A DNA stretch of 64,000 nucleotides from Geothrix edaphica (GTDB taxonomy: Bacteria; Acidobacteriota; Holophagae; Holophagales; Holophagaceae). Positions 1-11,291 of this stretch are shown here, in pieces; the stretch's first letter is position 1; each line of letters opens with the position of its first letter. A program made the position numbers and the translations under genes. The DNA lies in contig NZ_BSDC01000001.1 of assembly GCF_030268045.1 (NCBI RefSeq), forward strand, positions 496,001 through 560,000. The letters are read 5' to 3'. Below the pieces are notes generated by a model that made no database searches, was not told the origin of the DNA, and saw only the letters and a program-made list of their open reading frames with translations.

Positions 1-1695
1 CGGCAGGCCGTCACGAACCCCCAGCGCACCCTGTTCGCCGTGAAGCGGCTCATCGGGCAGCGGTTCCAGGCTCCCAAGGTCCAGGAAGCGGTCAACCGGC
101 TGCCCTTCCCGGTGGTGTCCGCGCCCAACGGCGACGCCTGGCTGCGGGTGGGCGAGCGGGACTACGCGCCGCCTGAAGTGACGGCCATCGTCCTCCGGTC
201 CCTGAAGCAGGCCGCCGAGGCCTTCCTCCACGAGGAGGTGACGGACGCCGTCATCACGGTGCCCGCCTACTTCGACGATGCCCAGCGCCAGGCCACCAAG
301 GACGCCGGCAAGATCGCGGGCCTGAACGTGCAGCGCATCATCAACGAGCCCACGGCGGCGGCCCTGGCCTACGGGTTCAACAAGAAGGGCCTCAAGCAGA
401 TCCTGGCCATCTACGACTTCGGCGGCGGCACCTTCGACTTCACCCTGATGGAGATGAACGACGGCGTCTTCGAGGTGCTGGCCACCAGCGGCGACACCTT
501 CCTCGGAGGCGAGGACATCGACCTGGCCATCCAGAACTGGCTGGTGGAGCAGTTCCGCGAGAAGACCGGCATCGACCTGTCCTCGGACCGCATGGCCCTC
601 CAGCGGCTGAAGGAGGCCAGCGAGAAGGCCAAGTGCGAGCTGTCCACCCTGGATCGCGTCGAGATCCGCCTGCCCTTCATCGCCCAGGCTCCCGGCGGCC
701 CTCAGCACCTCGAAGCCACCCTCACCCGCGAGCAGCTCGAGGGGATGGCCCGGGGGCTGGTGGAGCAGACCCTGGTTCCCATCAAGGACGCGCTCGAGCA
801 GGGCGGCAAGACGCCGCGGCAGATTGACGAGGTGATCCTCGTGGGCGGGCAGACCCGCATGCCGCTGGTGCAGCGGCTGGTGAAGGACTTCTTCGGCAAG
901 GAACCCAACCGGAGCATCAACCCCGACGAGGTGGTGGCCACGGGCGCGTCCATCCAGGGCGCCGTGCTCAAGGGCGATATCAAGGACCTGGTGCTGCTGG
1001 ACGTCACGCCGCTCTCCCTCGGCATCGAGACCCAGGGCGGCGGCTTCGTGAAGATCATCCAGCGCAACGCCACCATCCCCACCCGGGACTCCCGCACCTT
1101 CACCACGGTCACGGACAACCAGAACCGGGTGGAGATCCACGTTCTGCAGGGCGAGCGCGAGCTGGCCGAGCACAACAAGAGCCTGGGCCGCTTCGACCTC
1201 ATCAACCTGCCGCCCCTGCCCAAGGGCGTGCCGCAAATTGAAGTCGCCTTCGACATCGACTCCAACGGCATCGTGAAGGTGTCAGCCCGCGATCTCATGA
1301 CTGGCCTGGAGCAGGGCCTGAGCATCCGCCCCAGCTCCGGCCTCTCCGAGCTGGAGATCCAGCGCATGATCCGCGAGGCCCTGGCCAACGCCGAGACCGA
1401 CGTGAAGAAGCGCGACGCGCTGAAGTACATCGCCTCGGCCGAGGGGCTGATCTTCTCCTGTGACAAGAGCTTCGCCGAATGCGGCAAGTACCTCCCCGAG
1501 GACCAGCAGATCATGATCCGGGACGTGCTCACCCGGGCCCGGCAGGCCGTGGCCGCCCAGGATCCCGCCGCCCTGCGCGCCTGCGAGGGGCAGCTGCTGG
1601 AGGCCCAGAACCTGCTGACCGATGCCGTCCTGGCCGCCAGTGAGGCCATGATGGCGTCCCTGGACGGCGAGGACGAGGGCGCGGGACCCAACTAG
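1..1695 (+). CDS. dnaK: Chaperone DnaK (Hsp70), 5' end outside window
   Basis: Cytoplasmic Hsp70 that binds unfolded peptides under ATP control with DnaJ and GrpE. The frame is open from base 1 ([20 protein letters not shown], which begins near residue 56 of E. coli DnaK), so about 55 residues are missing and the ATG at 40 is internal. 564 codons remain. Visible motifs: [12 protein letters not shown], the phosphate loop [21 protein letters not shown] near the end of the ATPase domain, the interdomain linker [14 protein letters not shown], then the substrate-binding domain and a helical lid. The tail is acidic ([10 protein letters not shown]) and lacks the EEVD-like end of some Hsp70s. dnaJ follows 39 bp downstream, probably in the same operon. 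Confidence 0.97.
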   Translation, partial: RQAVTNPQRTLFAVKRLIGQRFQAPKVQEAVNRLPFPVVSAPNGDAWLRVGERDYAPPEVTAIVLRSLKQAAEAFLHEEVTDAVITVPAYFDDAQRQATKDAGKIAGLNVQRIINEPTAAALAYGFNKKGLKQILAIYDFGGGTFDFTLMEMNDGVFEVLATSGDTFLGGEDIDLAIQNWLVEQFREKTGIDLSSDRMALQRLKEASEKAKCELSTLDRVEIRLPFIAQAPGGPQHLEATLTREQLEGMARGLVEQTLVPIKDALEQGGKTPRQIDEVILVGGQTRMPLVQRLVKDFFGKEPNRSINPDEVVATGASIQGAVLKGDIKDLVLLDVTPLSLGIETQGGGFVKIIQRNATIPTRDSRTFTTVTDNQNRVEIHVLQGERELAEHNKSLGRFDLINLPPLPKGVPQIEVAFDIDSNGIVKVSARDLMTGLEQGLSIRPSSGLSELEIQRMIREALANAETDVKKRDALKYIASAEGLIFSCDKSFAECGKYLPEDQQIMIRDVLTRARQAVAAQDPAALRACEGQLLEAQNLLTDAVLAASEAMMASLDGEDEGAGPN

Positions 1696-1734
1696 GCCCG
1701 AGCTATCGGCTATCCTGGAACCCAGGATGGGTGC

Positions 1735-2895
1735 ATGAAGCGTGACTACTACGAAGTGCTCGGCGTGTCGAAGGAAGCCGGGGCGGATGAACTGAAGAAG
1801 GCCTATCGCAAGCTGGCCATGGAGCTGCATCCCGACCGCAATCCCGGGAACAAGGAGGCGGAGGAGAAGTTCAAGGAGGCCGCCGAGGCCTACAGCGTGC
1901 TGTCGGACCCCGAGAAGCGGAAGGCCTACGATCAGTACGGCCACGCCGGCCTGGGCGGGGCGGGCGGCGGCCAGCAGTTCCAGTTCGACCCCAACCAGTT
2001 CGCGGATTTCGAGGACATCCTGGGCAGCTTCTTCGGCGGCGGCCTCTTCGGGGATCTCTTCGGCGGCGGAGGCCGGCGCCGGTCCAGCGGCGAGGAGCGG
2101 GGCTCGGACCTGCAGTACAACCTCAAGCTCAGCTTCCGGGACGCGATCTTCGGCAAGGACAGCGTGGAGCTCAGCATCCCGCGCCTGGAGGCCTGCGGCA
2201 CCTGCCACGGTTCCGGCTGCGAAGCCGGCTCCCGCCCGGAGACCTGCCCCCAGTGCCGGGGCGCGGGCCAGGTGGCCGTGCGCCAGGGTTTCTTCCAGAT
2301 GCTCACGCCTTGCCCCCGCTGCGAGGGCAAGGGCCGCATCATCCCCAAGCCCTGCCGCGAGTGCCGGGGCGAGGGCCGCGTCCACCGCAAGTCCAAGGTG
2401 AGTTTCAAGGTGCCGGCCGGCGTGGACCGCGGCACCCGCCTCCGCCTCCAGGGCCAAGGCGAGTCAGGCCGCTTCGGCGGCCGCACGGGCGACCTCTACG
2501 TGGTCTTCGACGTGGAGCCGGATCCCCGCTATGAGCGTGACGGCCACGACCTGCACCAGCGCCTGGAGGTTTCGTGGCCCCTGCTGGTGACCGGCGGCGC
2601 CCTGGAGGTGGAGACGCCCTATGGCCCCGACAAGGTGAAGCTCGCGGCGGGCACCCCCGCGGACCACGTGGTGAAGCTGGTGAACGCCGGCGTCCCCCGC
2701 CTCCAGGGCAGCGGCCGCGGCGACCTCTACCTGCATCTGCGCGTGGCCGTGCCCAAGGCCCTCAACGCCGAGCAACGCCAGCTCCTGGAGCAGCTCCGCC
2801 GCAGCCTCGATGGTGAGCCCGCCGGGGAAGGTGAGGAGGGCTTCCTGGCCAAGGTCTTCGGCGCCGAGAAGAGCCGGAAGAAGAAGCGGAAGTAG
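1735..2895 (+). CDS. dnaJ: Co-chaperone DnaJ (Hsp40)
   Basis: Type I J-protein, 386 aa, that delivers substrates to DnaK and stimulates its ATPase. Domains in order: J domain (residues 1-70, HPD at about 32-34), a Gly/Phe-rich stretch with repeated FGGG blocks (about 75-115), a zinc domain with four CxxCxGxG-type motifs (CGTCHGSG, CPQCRGAG, CPRCEGKG, CRECRGEG), and the two beta-rich C-terminal domains. The basic tail KSRKKKRK is longer than usual. The ATG at 1735 gives the canonical start MKRDYYEVLGV. It is directly downstream of dnaK; the next 279 bp hold an inverted-repeat element rather than a gene. Confidence 0.97.
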   Translation: MKRDYYEVLGVSKEAGADELKKAYRKLAMELHPDRNPGNKEAEEKFKEAAEAYSVLSDPEKRKAYDQYGHAGLGGAGGGQQFQFDPNQFADFEDILGSFFGGGLFGDLFGGGGRRRSSGEERGSDLQYNLKLSFRDAIFGKDSVELSIPRLEACGTCHGSGCEAGSRPETCPQCRGAGQVAVRQGFFQMLTPCPRCEGKGRIIPKPCRECRGEGRVHRKSKVSFKVPAGVDRGTRLRLQGQGESGRFGGRTGDLYVVFDVEPDPRYERDGHDLHQRLEVSWPLLVTGGALEVETPYGPDKVKLAAGTPADHVVKLVNAGVPRLQGSGRGDLYLHLRVAVPKALNAEQRQLLEQLRRSLDGEPAGEGEEGFLAKVFGAEKSRKKKRK

Positions 2896-2905
2896 GGGCG
2901 CTCTT

Positions 2906-3175
2906 AGAGCTCATAACAAAACCCGACGATGCCGCGATGAAGCTAGGCGGAATGCACCGCAAGGAAGGGCCCGCAGGGCAACGCGGTTCGTTGTTGAAGG
3001 GACCTGACACCGCGGGGCGCCCGCCTGGCTTCATCCCTCCGGGCGAGGGGCGACGGGCGTCGCGATGCCGCGTTACGCTCGTCGCGCGTAGTACCCGCTA
3101 CGCATCTCCTCGCGTTCCTCGCCTCGCTCGCCCGGCACCCCTCGCGCGGCGCCGTGGGGTTTTGTTATGAGCTCT
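2906..3175. repeat. 270-bp element with 19-bp perfect terminal inverted repeats (copy E1)
   Basis: The ends are AGAGCTCATAACAAAACCC (2906-2924) and its exact reverse complement (3157-3175). The interior is GC-rich with no convincing gene. An internal hairpin pairs GCGTAG (3086-3091) with CTACGC (3098-3103). The interior matches the element at 48773-49047 in order and spacing, for example CCGCAGGGC followed by a GCGG and a GTT-AAGG-ACC block in the first half, and TAGT-CC-GCTA, TTCCT, TCGCT, CCCC and GCGCGGC blocks in the second. It fills nearly the whole space between the convergent dnaJ and diguanylate cyclase genes, and its right end overlaps the latter's stop codon. No target-site duplication or transposase is visible. 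It could be a non-autonomous mobile element or a structured RNA. Confidence 0.8.
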
Positions 3176-4356
3176 CAGCCCGCCACCACCACCTGCCGCT
3201 TGCCTTCCCGCTTGGCGCGGAGGAGGGCGCGGTCGGCCTGCTCGATGAGGTGGCCGGCGCCGTCGGCATGCTCGGGGAAGGCCGCCACGCCGGCGCTCAG
3301 GGAGATGGTCAGGTGATCATCCCCCAGGAGGACCGGCTGGCCGAGGGTCACCTGGACGAGGCGTTCGGCCAGCTTCTGGGCACCCCGGGCCTGGGTGCCG
3401 GGCATGAGGAGGCAGAATTCGTCCCCCCCGTAGCGGTAGAGGCGGTCGTGGGCCCGGCAGAGGCGCTGGGCGGTCCGGGCCACGGCCTCCAGCACGATGC
3501 TCCCCGCGGGATGGCCGTACCGGCTGTTCACCTGCTTGAGGTCATCCACATCCAGGAAGACCAGGGCCACGGACTCGCCCTTGGCGGCCGCGGCCCGCAC
3601 GGCCTGGGGCAGCTCCGCCTCCAGGCAGCGGCGGTTCTGCGCCACGGTGAGATCGTCCTTGAAGGACAAGGCGCGGCTCTCCTCCAGGCGCCAGGCATTG
3701 AGCAGCAGGGGCTCCACATCCTCGAAGCCCTGGAGGAACTGTTCCGGAGACTCATGGGGATCCAGCAGCCGCAGGATGCCCAGCTGCTCCGAGGCGGCCA
3801 GCGGGAAGGCCTCCCCCCGGCGCACCAACTCTGCGGCCGCATGGCGGGGCAGGGGCGCCTCGGGGAACGATCCGTCGCCGGCCCGCTGGTAGAACAGGTT
3901 CTCCTTCCTCAGCCAGATGGCACCGCCCTGGGCTCGGGATTGCCGGATGGCCCGGCTCAGCACGAGCTCCAGGAGGTCGTCCAGCGACGCGAGATGGAGC
4001 ATCTGGCGCAGCCAACCCTCGCTGCCGAGGTCCCGCTGCCGCAGGTGCCGGAGGGCCTCCCGGGCCGCTTCGAGCGGCCGGTCCTGGAGCAGCACCCAGC
4101 CCGCCCTCCGCTCCAGCACGGCGCTGACCTCTTCCGCCCCCGCCTGCTGGACCCACCAGAGGATCTCCGATCCCTCCGCCGGGATCAGCCCGGGGTCGGG
4201 CCGCTCCGCCACCAGCACCAGCGAACCGGGCCCTGGTCCTGGCACCACCATGTGTCCCCACGCCTCCAGGGCCACGCGCAAAGCGTCTCCGGCCCGGGAA
4301 GGGTGTGGCTCCAGCCAGTGGATACGGTGCATGAAACTCCCAGAAGGATGGTCCAC
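3175..4356 (-). CDS. GGDEF diguanylate cyclase with N-terminal sensory region
   Basis: Makes cyclic di-GMP from two GTP. The C-terminal part (about residues 220-393) is a GGDEF domain with the intact active-site motif YRYGGDEF near residue 310 and a product-inhibition site RAHD (RxxD) exactly five residues upstream, so it should be active and feedback-inhibited. The first 100 residues resemble a degenerate receiver domain (hydrophobic strands VLVAERPD and WVLLQDRPL) and the middle resembles a GAF-like region; both are guesses from pattern only. No membrane segments. ATG at 4356 is used; a second ATG at 4332 (MHRIHWLEP) is equally possible. The stop codon touches the inverted-repeat element. 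Confidence 0.88.
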   Translation of the reverse strand: MDHPSGSFMHRIHWLEPHPSRAGDALRVALEAWGHMVVPGPGPGSLVLVAERPDPGLIPAEGSEILWWVQQAGAEEVSAVLERRAGWVLLQDRPLEAAREALRHLRQRDLGSEGWLRQMLHLASLDDLLELVLSRAIRQSRAQGGAIWLRKENLFYQRAGDGSFPEAPLPRHAAAELVRRGEAFPLAASEQLGILRLLDPHESPEQFLQGFEDVEPLLLNAWRLEESRALSFKDDLTVAQNRRCLEAELPQAVRAAAAKGESVALVFLDVDDLKQVNSRYGHPAGSIVLEAVARTAQRLCRAHDRLYRYGGDEFCLLMPGTQARGAQKLAERLVQVTLGQPVLLGDDHLTISLSAGVAAFPEHADGAGHLIEQADRALLRAKREGKRQVVVAG

Positions 4357-4372
4357 GAGGGGGGCCGGGCGG

Positions 4373-6346
4373 TCAACCCAGAGCGGCTTCCAGTCTCAAC
4401 GCCAGCTGGCTGAGGTGGGCGGCGAGCTGCTCCAGGATGGGCAGGGACCCTTCCCGCTGGCCGCGCTCGGCCCGGACCCAGCGCTTGAGCAGGGTCACGG
4501 CCTGGGCATCGCGGACCCCGAGGCGCTTGGCGCTCTGGATCAGCTTGTGGGAAAGCCGCGTGCGCTCCGGCCCCGTGGGGCCTTCCTTCAAGCCGGCGAT
4601 GAGCCTCAGGGCCTCCTGGGCCACCTCGAGATCCTGGCGGATCAGCGGCACCCGGGCGTTGATCCGGAGCAGGAACAGCTCCAGGAAGCGGAGCAGCTCG
4701 CCCAGCACGTCCATGGCATCACGGAGGGCCTGGTGGACTTCCTCGGGGGACTCCAGGAGGCGGCCCAGATCCTGGATGAGCCGCTCGGCCTCCTCCCGGT
4801 CCGGCCGGCGCATCAGGGGGAACTCGGGGCTGCGGCGGAAGGCCAGCAGGTGCCGGTAGGACTGGGCGAGCCCCAGCGCGAGCCGGGGCCAGTCCTGGAG
4901 CTCCAGGCTCAACAGGAGCTGGGCGTGGATGGGGGGAACCTGCTCCCACAGCCGCTGGATGCGGAGCCGGAGCCGCTCGCCCTCCTCCATCATGCTGGGG
5001 GACTCCGGGAAGAGCCGCTGCTGCACGTCAGGCGAGAACAGGCCCACCAGCTCGCCCATGAGCTGCTTCTGGTGGTTGATGAGCAGGCCGCGCAGGTTGT
5101 CCAGGGTGTGGGCCAGCTGGTCCGCATCCGCGCCCGCCAGGGCCTGCTGCAGGAGGCTCCGCAGGGTCGCCTGGTCCTGGCGGAGGCTCAGCACGGCCTG
5201 GCGCAGGTAGGCGCGGAGGCGTGGCACCTCGCGCTGGTCCGGGTTCAGCAACGCGGCCCGCCCGGGGTCGTAGGCGCGCTCCACCACGCGGCCCAGCTCG
5301 GATTCGATGACGAGGAAGGTGGGCACGGCCGCATAGATCTCCTGGGCGCCGGCTCCCGCGCCGGGCTCCAGAGACTCCATCAGCCCCAGGAGGGAGATGT
5401 GGCTGGCCAGGGCCCGGGCCACCACGGAGAAGAGGGCCCGGTCCTCCCGGCGGAGGCCCTGGAGCAGCCGCCGCAGGTCGGCGGGCATGCGATCCCGGAA
5501 CAGCTCGGCGTCCATGCGGGGCAGGACCCAGCCCAGGTGGTCCCAGAGCCACTGCAGGCTCCCCCGGACCTGTTCGACGGCGGGCCAGTGGATGCCCCGG
5601 TCCAGGGGACGCATCAGGCTCAGGCGCAGGTTGGTCACCACGTTCTGCAGCAGCAGCAGGGGCTCCACCCGGGCGTGGAAATCCGGGGGGATGCACGATT
5701 CCAGCTGCTCGGCCAGGCGGGCCAGGGACTCCTCCAGCCGGCCCTGGCCCTGGATGGCCCGGTTCACCACCTTCATCTGGGCGTTCAGGCGGGCGACGGC
5801 GTCGGGCCCGTCCTTGCAGGTCTGGAGCGCCGTCAGGATCTGGCGGAAGGAATCGCGGTGGTCCTCCAGGAAGGCCGCCCACAGGGCCCGGAGGGCGCCG
5901 GCGTCCTCTCCCGGCGGGGGGGCCATGGCCCGGAGCGAGGCCAGAAGGTCGAGGAGAAGCCCCACCCAGGTGGGCTGCTCCAGCTCCACCATCAGCTCCC
6001 GGTGGGCCGTCCCGGTCAGCTGGGCCAGCCGCCCCAGGCTGTGCTGGAGGACCTGGCCCATGGCGGCCCGGGCCTCGCCGAGGCGGCGGGGCGAGAACTG
6101 ATGCAGGAAGGCCAGGAACAGGCCGAGGTTCCGCCGCAGCTGGGCCTGGGCGGGAGATTCCCCGGCGGCGACGGGTTCCCGCGAGGGCGCCTCCAGCAGG
6201 GGATCCAGGTCGCCGGCCCCTTCCCTGAGGATGTCCTCCAGCAGGGTGAGGTCCAGCCGGGAAAGGCCCTTCTCCCGGATCAACTGCCGGGCCAGCAGCA
6301 GGCGCTGGGGCTGAGTTCCTGGGACGGACATGGCGAAAGCATACAA
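4373..6346 (-). CDS. Large alpha-helical protein of unknown function
   Basis: 657 aa, not recognised. The whole chain is Leu/Arg/Gln/Glu-rich and reads as continuous amphipathic helices, without signal peptide, membrane segment, cysteine clusters or any nucleotide-binding motif. Such composition suits a cytoplasmic helical-repeat or coiled-coil scaffold, but that is inference. It lies 16 bp upstream of the diguanylate cyclase on the same strand, so the pair may be co-transcribed, and its start faces pilB across a short divergent region. Start uncertain: ATG at 6346 or the in-frame ATG at 6331 (MSVPGTQPQ); neither has a clear ribosome site. Coding is supported by third-position GC bias and the unbroken 2-kb frame. 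Confidence 0.75.
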   Translation of the reverse strand: MYAFAMSVPGTQPQRLLLARQLIREKGLSRLDLTLLEDILREGAGDLDPLLEAPSREPVAAGESPAQAQLRRNLGLFLAFLHQFSPRRLGEARAAMGQVLQHSLGRLAQLTGTAHRELMVELEQPTWVGLLLDLLASLRAMAPPPGEDAGALRALWAAFLEDHRDSFRQILTALQTCKDGPDAVARLNAQMKVVNRAIQGQGRLEESLARLAEQLESCIPPDFHARVEPLLLLQNVVTNLRLSLMRPLDRGIHWPAVEQVRGSLQWLWDHLGWVLPRMDAELFRDRMPADLRRLLQGLRREDRALFSVVARALASHISLLGLMESLEPGAGAGAQEIYAAVPTFLVIESELGRVVERAYDPGRAALLNPDQREVPRLRAYLRQAVLSLRQDQATLRSLLQQALAGADADQLAHTLDNLRGLLINHQKQLMGELVGLFSPDVQQRLFPESPSMMEEGERLRLRIQRLWEQVPPIHAQLLLSLELQDWPRLALGLAQSYRHLLAFRRSPEFPLMRRPDREEAERLIQDLGRLLESPEEVHQALRDAMDVLGELLRFLELFLLRINARVPLIRQDLEVAQEALRLIAGLKEGPTGPERTRLSHKLIQSAKRLGVRDAQAVTLLKRWVRAERGQREGSLPILEQLAAHLSQLALRLEAALG

Positions 6347-6429
6347 CGGGCCGGGTTCGGGGAAGGGGCCGGGCCGTCAGGATGATGCCGGAGGTGATAC
6401 CATCGCCTCACCCCATCCGGAGGCAGCCA

Positions 6430-8271
<1,842 letters not shown>

Positions 8272-8282
8272 GAGAGCTCCGC

Positions 8283-9473
8283 ATGAGTGAAATCGGTTCC
8301 AACTACGTAGCCCCGCTGCAGCAGCTGCTCAAGACCATGGTGGAGTACGGGGGCACGGATCTCCACATCACCACGGAAACAGCCCCCCAGATCCGCATCG
8401 ACGGGCGCATGGTGCCCCTCAAGCTGCCGCCCATGGATGCCTCCCAGACTCGGTGGCTTTGCTACGGCGTCATGACCGACCAGCAGAAGCACCGCCTGGA
8501 GGAGGATCTGGAGGTGGACTTCTCCTTCGGTCTCCAGGGTGTGGCCCGCTTCCGCGCCAACGTCTTCAACCAGCGCGGTGCCACGGCGGGTGTCTTCCGC
8601 ACCATCCCCGAGAACATCCGCAGCTTCGATCAGCTGGGTCTTCCCCCCTCGGTCCAGGCCCTCTGCGACAAGCCCCGCGGCCTGGTGCTGGTGACGGGCG
8701 TGACGGGCTCCGGCAAGTCCACCACCCTGGCCGCCATGGTGGACAAGATCAACGCCGAGGAGCCGGTGCATATCCTCACCATCGAGGACCCGGTGGAATA
8801 CGTCCACAAGCACCGGCGCGCCCTGGTGAACCAGCGGGAGATCCACGCGGACACCCACAGCTTCAAGAAGGCCCTGCGCTCGGCCCTGCGCCAGGATCCC
8901 GACGTGGTGCTGGTGGGCGAGATGCGCGACCTGGAGACCATCGAATCCGCCCTCACCATCGCCGAGACGGGCCACCTCACCTTCGCCACCCTGCACACCA
9001 ACAGCACCGTGCAGACCATCAACCGCATCATCGATGTGTTCCCCAGCCACCAGCAGGCGCAGGTGCGAGCCCAGCTCTCCCTCGTGCTGGAGGGCGTCAT
9101 CTGCCAGAGCCTCATCCCCAAGGCCGGCGGCAAAGGCCGGGCCCTGGCCCTGGAGATCATGATCCCCAACTCCGCCATCCGGAACCTCATCCGCGAGGAC
9201 AAGATCCACCAGATCTACGGCACCATGCAGTCCGGCCAGTCCAAGTACGGCATGCAGACCTTCAACCAGAGCCTGTCCGACCTGGTCATCCGCAAGGAGA
9301 TCACCCAGGAGCAGGCGTTTGAGTATTCCTCGAACACCGACGAGCTGCGGGAGCTCATCAACCGCGGCGTGGGTGTCGGCTCCGCCGGCGGTCGCGGAGC
9401 CGCGGCCGCGCAGCCCGCCGCCACCAGCAACCCGGCGCTGGGCGGGCGGAACCCCAACATCAAGTACACCTAG
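8283..9473 (+). CDS. pilT: Type IV pilus retraction ATPase PilT
   Basis: Disassembles the pilus for twitching motility. 396 aa: N-terminal PAS-like domain, then the ATPase core with Walker A GVTGSGKS, the Asp box IEDPVEYVH, Walker B VVLVGEMRD, the His box TLHTNSTVQTINRIIDVFP, and the PilT helix AIRNLIREDKIHQIYG. ATG at 8283 is preceded by GGAGAG. The last ~35 residues form a Gly/Ala/Asn-rich tail not needed for the core fold. Located between pilB and pilC; the 89-bp gap to pilC may hold a separate promoter. Confidence 0.96.
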   Translation: MSEIGSNYVAPLQQLLKTMVEYGGTDLHITTETAPQIRIDGRMVPLKLPPMDASQTRWLCYGVMTDQQKHRLEEDLEVDFSFGLQGVARFRANVFNQRGATAGVFRTIPENIRSFDQLGLPPSVQALCDKPRGLVLVTGVTGSGKSTTLAAMVDKINAEEPVHILTIEDPVEYVHKHRRALVNQREIHADTHSFKKALRSALRQDPDVVLVGEMRDLETIESALTIAETGHLTFATLHTNSTVQTINRIIDVFPSHQQAQVRAQLSLVLEGVICQSLIPKAGGKGRALALEIMIPNSAIRNLIREDKIHQIYGTMQSGQSKYGMQTFNQSLSDLVIRKEITQEQAFEYSSNTDELRELINRGVGVGSAGGRGAAAAQPAATSNPALGGRNPNIKYT

Positions 9474-9529
9474 GCATTTTCCCTGCGACCATTAGTTCTT
9501 CACCACTGATCCATTCCTGCCTATCCTGA

Positions 9530-9545
9530 AGGCACCACCGTTCCT
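9530..9545 (+). promoter_or_regulatory. Weak candidate sigma-54 promoter upstream of pilC
   Basis: AGGCAC-N5-TTCCT matches the -24/-12 consensus TGGCAC-N5-TTGCW at the -24 box but only partly at -12. It would leave a leader of only about seven bases before the pilC ATG at 9563, so this is a low-confidence call. Confidence 0.2.
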
Positions 9546-9562
9546 AGCCCGCCGAGGTCCGC

Positions 9563-10765
9563 ATGCCCGCATACGCATGGAAAGGAAAGAATCGAATGGG
9601 GGAGGCCCAGGAGGGCGTCCTGGTGTCCGAATCCCGGGACGCCGCCGCCGCCACCCTGAAGCGCAACGGCATCGAAGTCACCTCCATCGGCGCCATGGCC
9701 GCCAAGGGCACCAAGTCCTTCGGCAAAGTGAAACCCAAGGACCTCGCCATCTTCACCCGCCAGTTCAGCGTCATGATCGACGCCGGCCTGCCCCTGGTGC
9801 AGTGCCTGGAGATCCTCGGCGCCCAGCAGCAGGACAAGGGCTTCCAGAAGATCATCGAGGCGGTGCGGCAGGACGTGGAGCAGGGCCTCACCCTGCAGGC
9901 CGCCCTCTCCAAGCACCCCAAGGCCTTCAACGACCTCTACGTGAACATGGTGGGCGCTGGCGAAAGCGGCGGCATCCTGGATGTCATCCTCCAGCGCCTG
10001 TCGGGCTACATCGAGAAAGCCGTGAAGCTTACCGCCAAGGTGAAGGGCGCCATGACCTACCCCGTGGCCGTCATCACCATCGCCATCGCGGTGGTGGTCA
10101 TCATCATGGTAAAGGTGATTCCCGTCTTCTCCGCCATGTATGACGGCCTGGGCAGCAAGCTGCCCTTCCCAACGCTAGTCTGCATGGCCATCTCCACAGC
10201 GCTCATCAATTACAGTTGGCTGATCATTCTTGCCGTCGTGCTTGTCGTAGTGGGTCTGCGTCAGTACTACAAGACGACGGCGGGCCGCCTCGTAATCGAT
10301 TCCCTCATGCTGAAGATCCCGATCATCGGCGACGTGCTCCGCAAGGTGGCCGTGGCCCGGTTCTGCCGCACCCTGGGCACCCTCATCAGCTCTGGTGTGC
10401 CCATCCTCGAGGGCATGGACATCACGGCCCGCACCGCTGGCAACATGGTCATCCAGAACGCCATCCTCAAGTCGAAGGACGCCGTGGAGCAGGGCCGTAA
10501 CATCGCCACGCCCCTGGCGGAAACCAAGGTCTTCCCGCCCATGGTGGTGCAGATGGTGGGCGTGGGCGAGGCCACAGGCGCCCTGGACGCCATGCTGTCC
10601 AAGGTGGCCGACTTCTACGAGGACGAGGTGGACAACGCCGTGGCCAACCTCACCAGCCTCATGGAGCCCGTCATGATCGCCATGCTGGGCGGCATCATCG
10701 GCTTCATCGTCATCGCCATGTATCTGCCCATCTTCAACCTGGCCAACGTGTTCGGGAAGGACTGA
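9563..10765 (+). CDS. pilC: Type IV pilus inner-membrane platform protein PilC
   Basis: Integral inner-membrane protein at the base of the pilus that couples the PilB/PilT motors to the growing fibre. 400 aa with two T2SSF domains (about residues 65-190 and 268-390), each a cytoplasmic helical bundle ending near a hydrophobic segment. Membrane segments are visible at about 170-195 (VAVITIAIAVVVIIMVKVIP), 215-240 (ALINYSWLIILAVVLVVVGL) and 370-395 (VMIAMLGGIIGFIVIAMYLP). The start MPAYAWKGKNRMGEAQEG is typical of PilC. It completes the pilB-pilT-pilC set and is followed 55 bp later by a pilin gene. Confidence 0.95.
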   Translation: MPAYAWKGKNRMGEAQEGVLVSESRDAAAATLKRNGIEVTSIGAMAAKGTKSFGKVKPKDLAIFTRQFSVMIDAGLPLVQCLEILGAQQQDKGFQKIIEAVRQDVEQGLTLQAALSKHPKAFNDLYVNMVGAGESGGILDVILQRLSGYIEKAVKLTAKVKGAMTYPVAVITIAIAVVVIIMVKVIPVFSAMYDGLGSKLPFPTLVCMAISTALINYSWLIILAVVLVVVGLRQYYKTTAGRLVIDSLMLKIPIIGDVLRKVAVARFCRTLGTLISSGVPILEGMDITARTAGNMVIQNAILKSKDAVEQGRNIATPLAETKVFPPMVVQMVGVGEATGALDAMLSKVADFYEDEVDNAVANLTSLMEPVMIAMLGGIIGFIVIAMYLPIFNLANVFGKD

Positions 10766-10776
10766 CCGCGGCGGTT

Positions 10777-10792
10777 CCGCACGCCCCTTGCA
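10777..10792 (+). promoter_or_regulatory. Candidate sigma-54 promoter for the first pilin
   Basis: CCGCAC-N5-TTGCA has a perfect -12 box and four of six bases of the -24 box TGGCAC, at the correct spacing. Transcription would begin near 10804, leaving a short leader with GGAGG before the ATG at 10821. It overlaps nothing coding. Weaker than the site upstream of the second pilin. Confidence 0.35.
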
Positions 10793-10820
10793 TGCTTTCC
10801 TGAACCCATTGGAGGCCCCC

Positions 10821-11276
10821 ATGACCGGCCCATTGTCCCGCTTATCCTCCCGCCGCCGTCGGGGCACCACTGGCGGTTTCTCCCTGATTGAACTCCTTCT
10901 GGTGTTGGCCATCATCGGCATCATCAGTGCCATCGCCATCCCCAGCTTCCTGGGCCAGCGACGCCGGGCCCGGGTTATCGGTGACGCCATGGCCAACGCC
11001 AAGGTCTTGTCCATGTCTCTGGAGAACCGCAAGGCTGAGAGCGGTCTTTATGGCCCCGCTGGCACCTACGGATGGAAGCCCGATGGTAGCGATACCACGG
11101 GACCCACCTTCATCCCCACCTTCCAGCCTCAGGGCAACAGCAAGATGAACTACGAGGTGAAGATCACGGGTGCGGGGCTTACCTACGAACTCACCGTCAC
11201 CGATCCATCCATCGGATCGGGGGTTACCGCCTACAAGACCGACCAGTCTGGCGCCGAATTGGCTCGCCTGCATTGA
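10821..11276 (+). CDS. Type IV pilin
   Basis: 151-aa prepilin. A 20-residue basic leader ends in Gly-Gly, followed by the class III pilin helix FSLIELLLVLAIIGIISAI with Glu at +5, the sequence read by prepilin peptidase PilD. The body is short and has no cysteine pair. ATG at 10821 was chosen because TTGGAGG lies just upstream; the frame also opens earlier without a ribosome site. Its N-terminal helix is nearly identical to that of the pilin at 13987-14514, so the two are paralogues. It may be a minor or alternative pilin: its likely promoter is weaker and no terminator follows. Confidence 0.9.
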   Translation: MTGPLSRLSSRRRRGTTGGFSLIELLLVLAIIGIISAIAIPSFLGQRRRARVIGDAMANAKVLSMSLENRKAESGLYGPAGTYGWKPDGSDTTGPTFIPTFQPQGNSKMNYEVKITGAGLTYELTVTDPSIGSGVTAYKTDQSGAELARLH

Positions 11277-11291
11277 GCTGACAACATCCCT

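Noticed and set aside
2906-3175. The first inverted-repeat element as a simple bidirectional terminator
   Set aside because: The arms are 232 bp apart, and a homologous element lies in a divergent region (48773-49047) where no terminator is needed.
3917-6385. 822-residue open frame on the plus strand
   Set aside because: It is antisense to two minus-strand genes, lacks any domain, and has the Gly/Gln/Arg/Pro-rich composition produced by reading GC-rich genes on the wrong strand.
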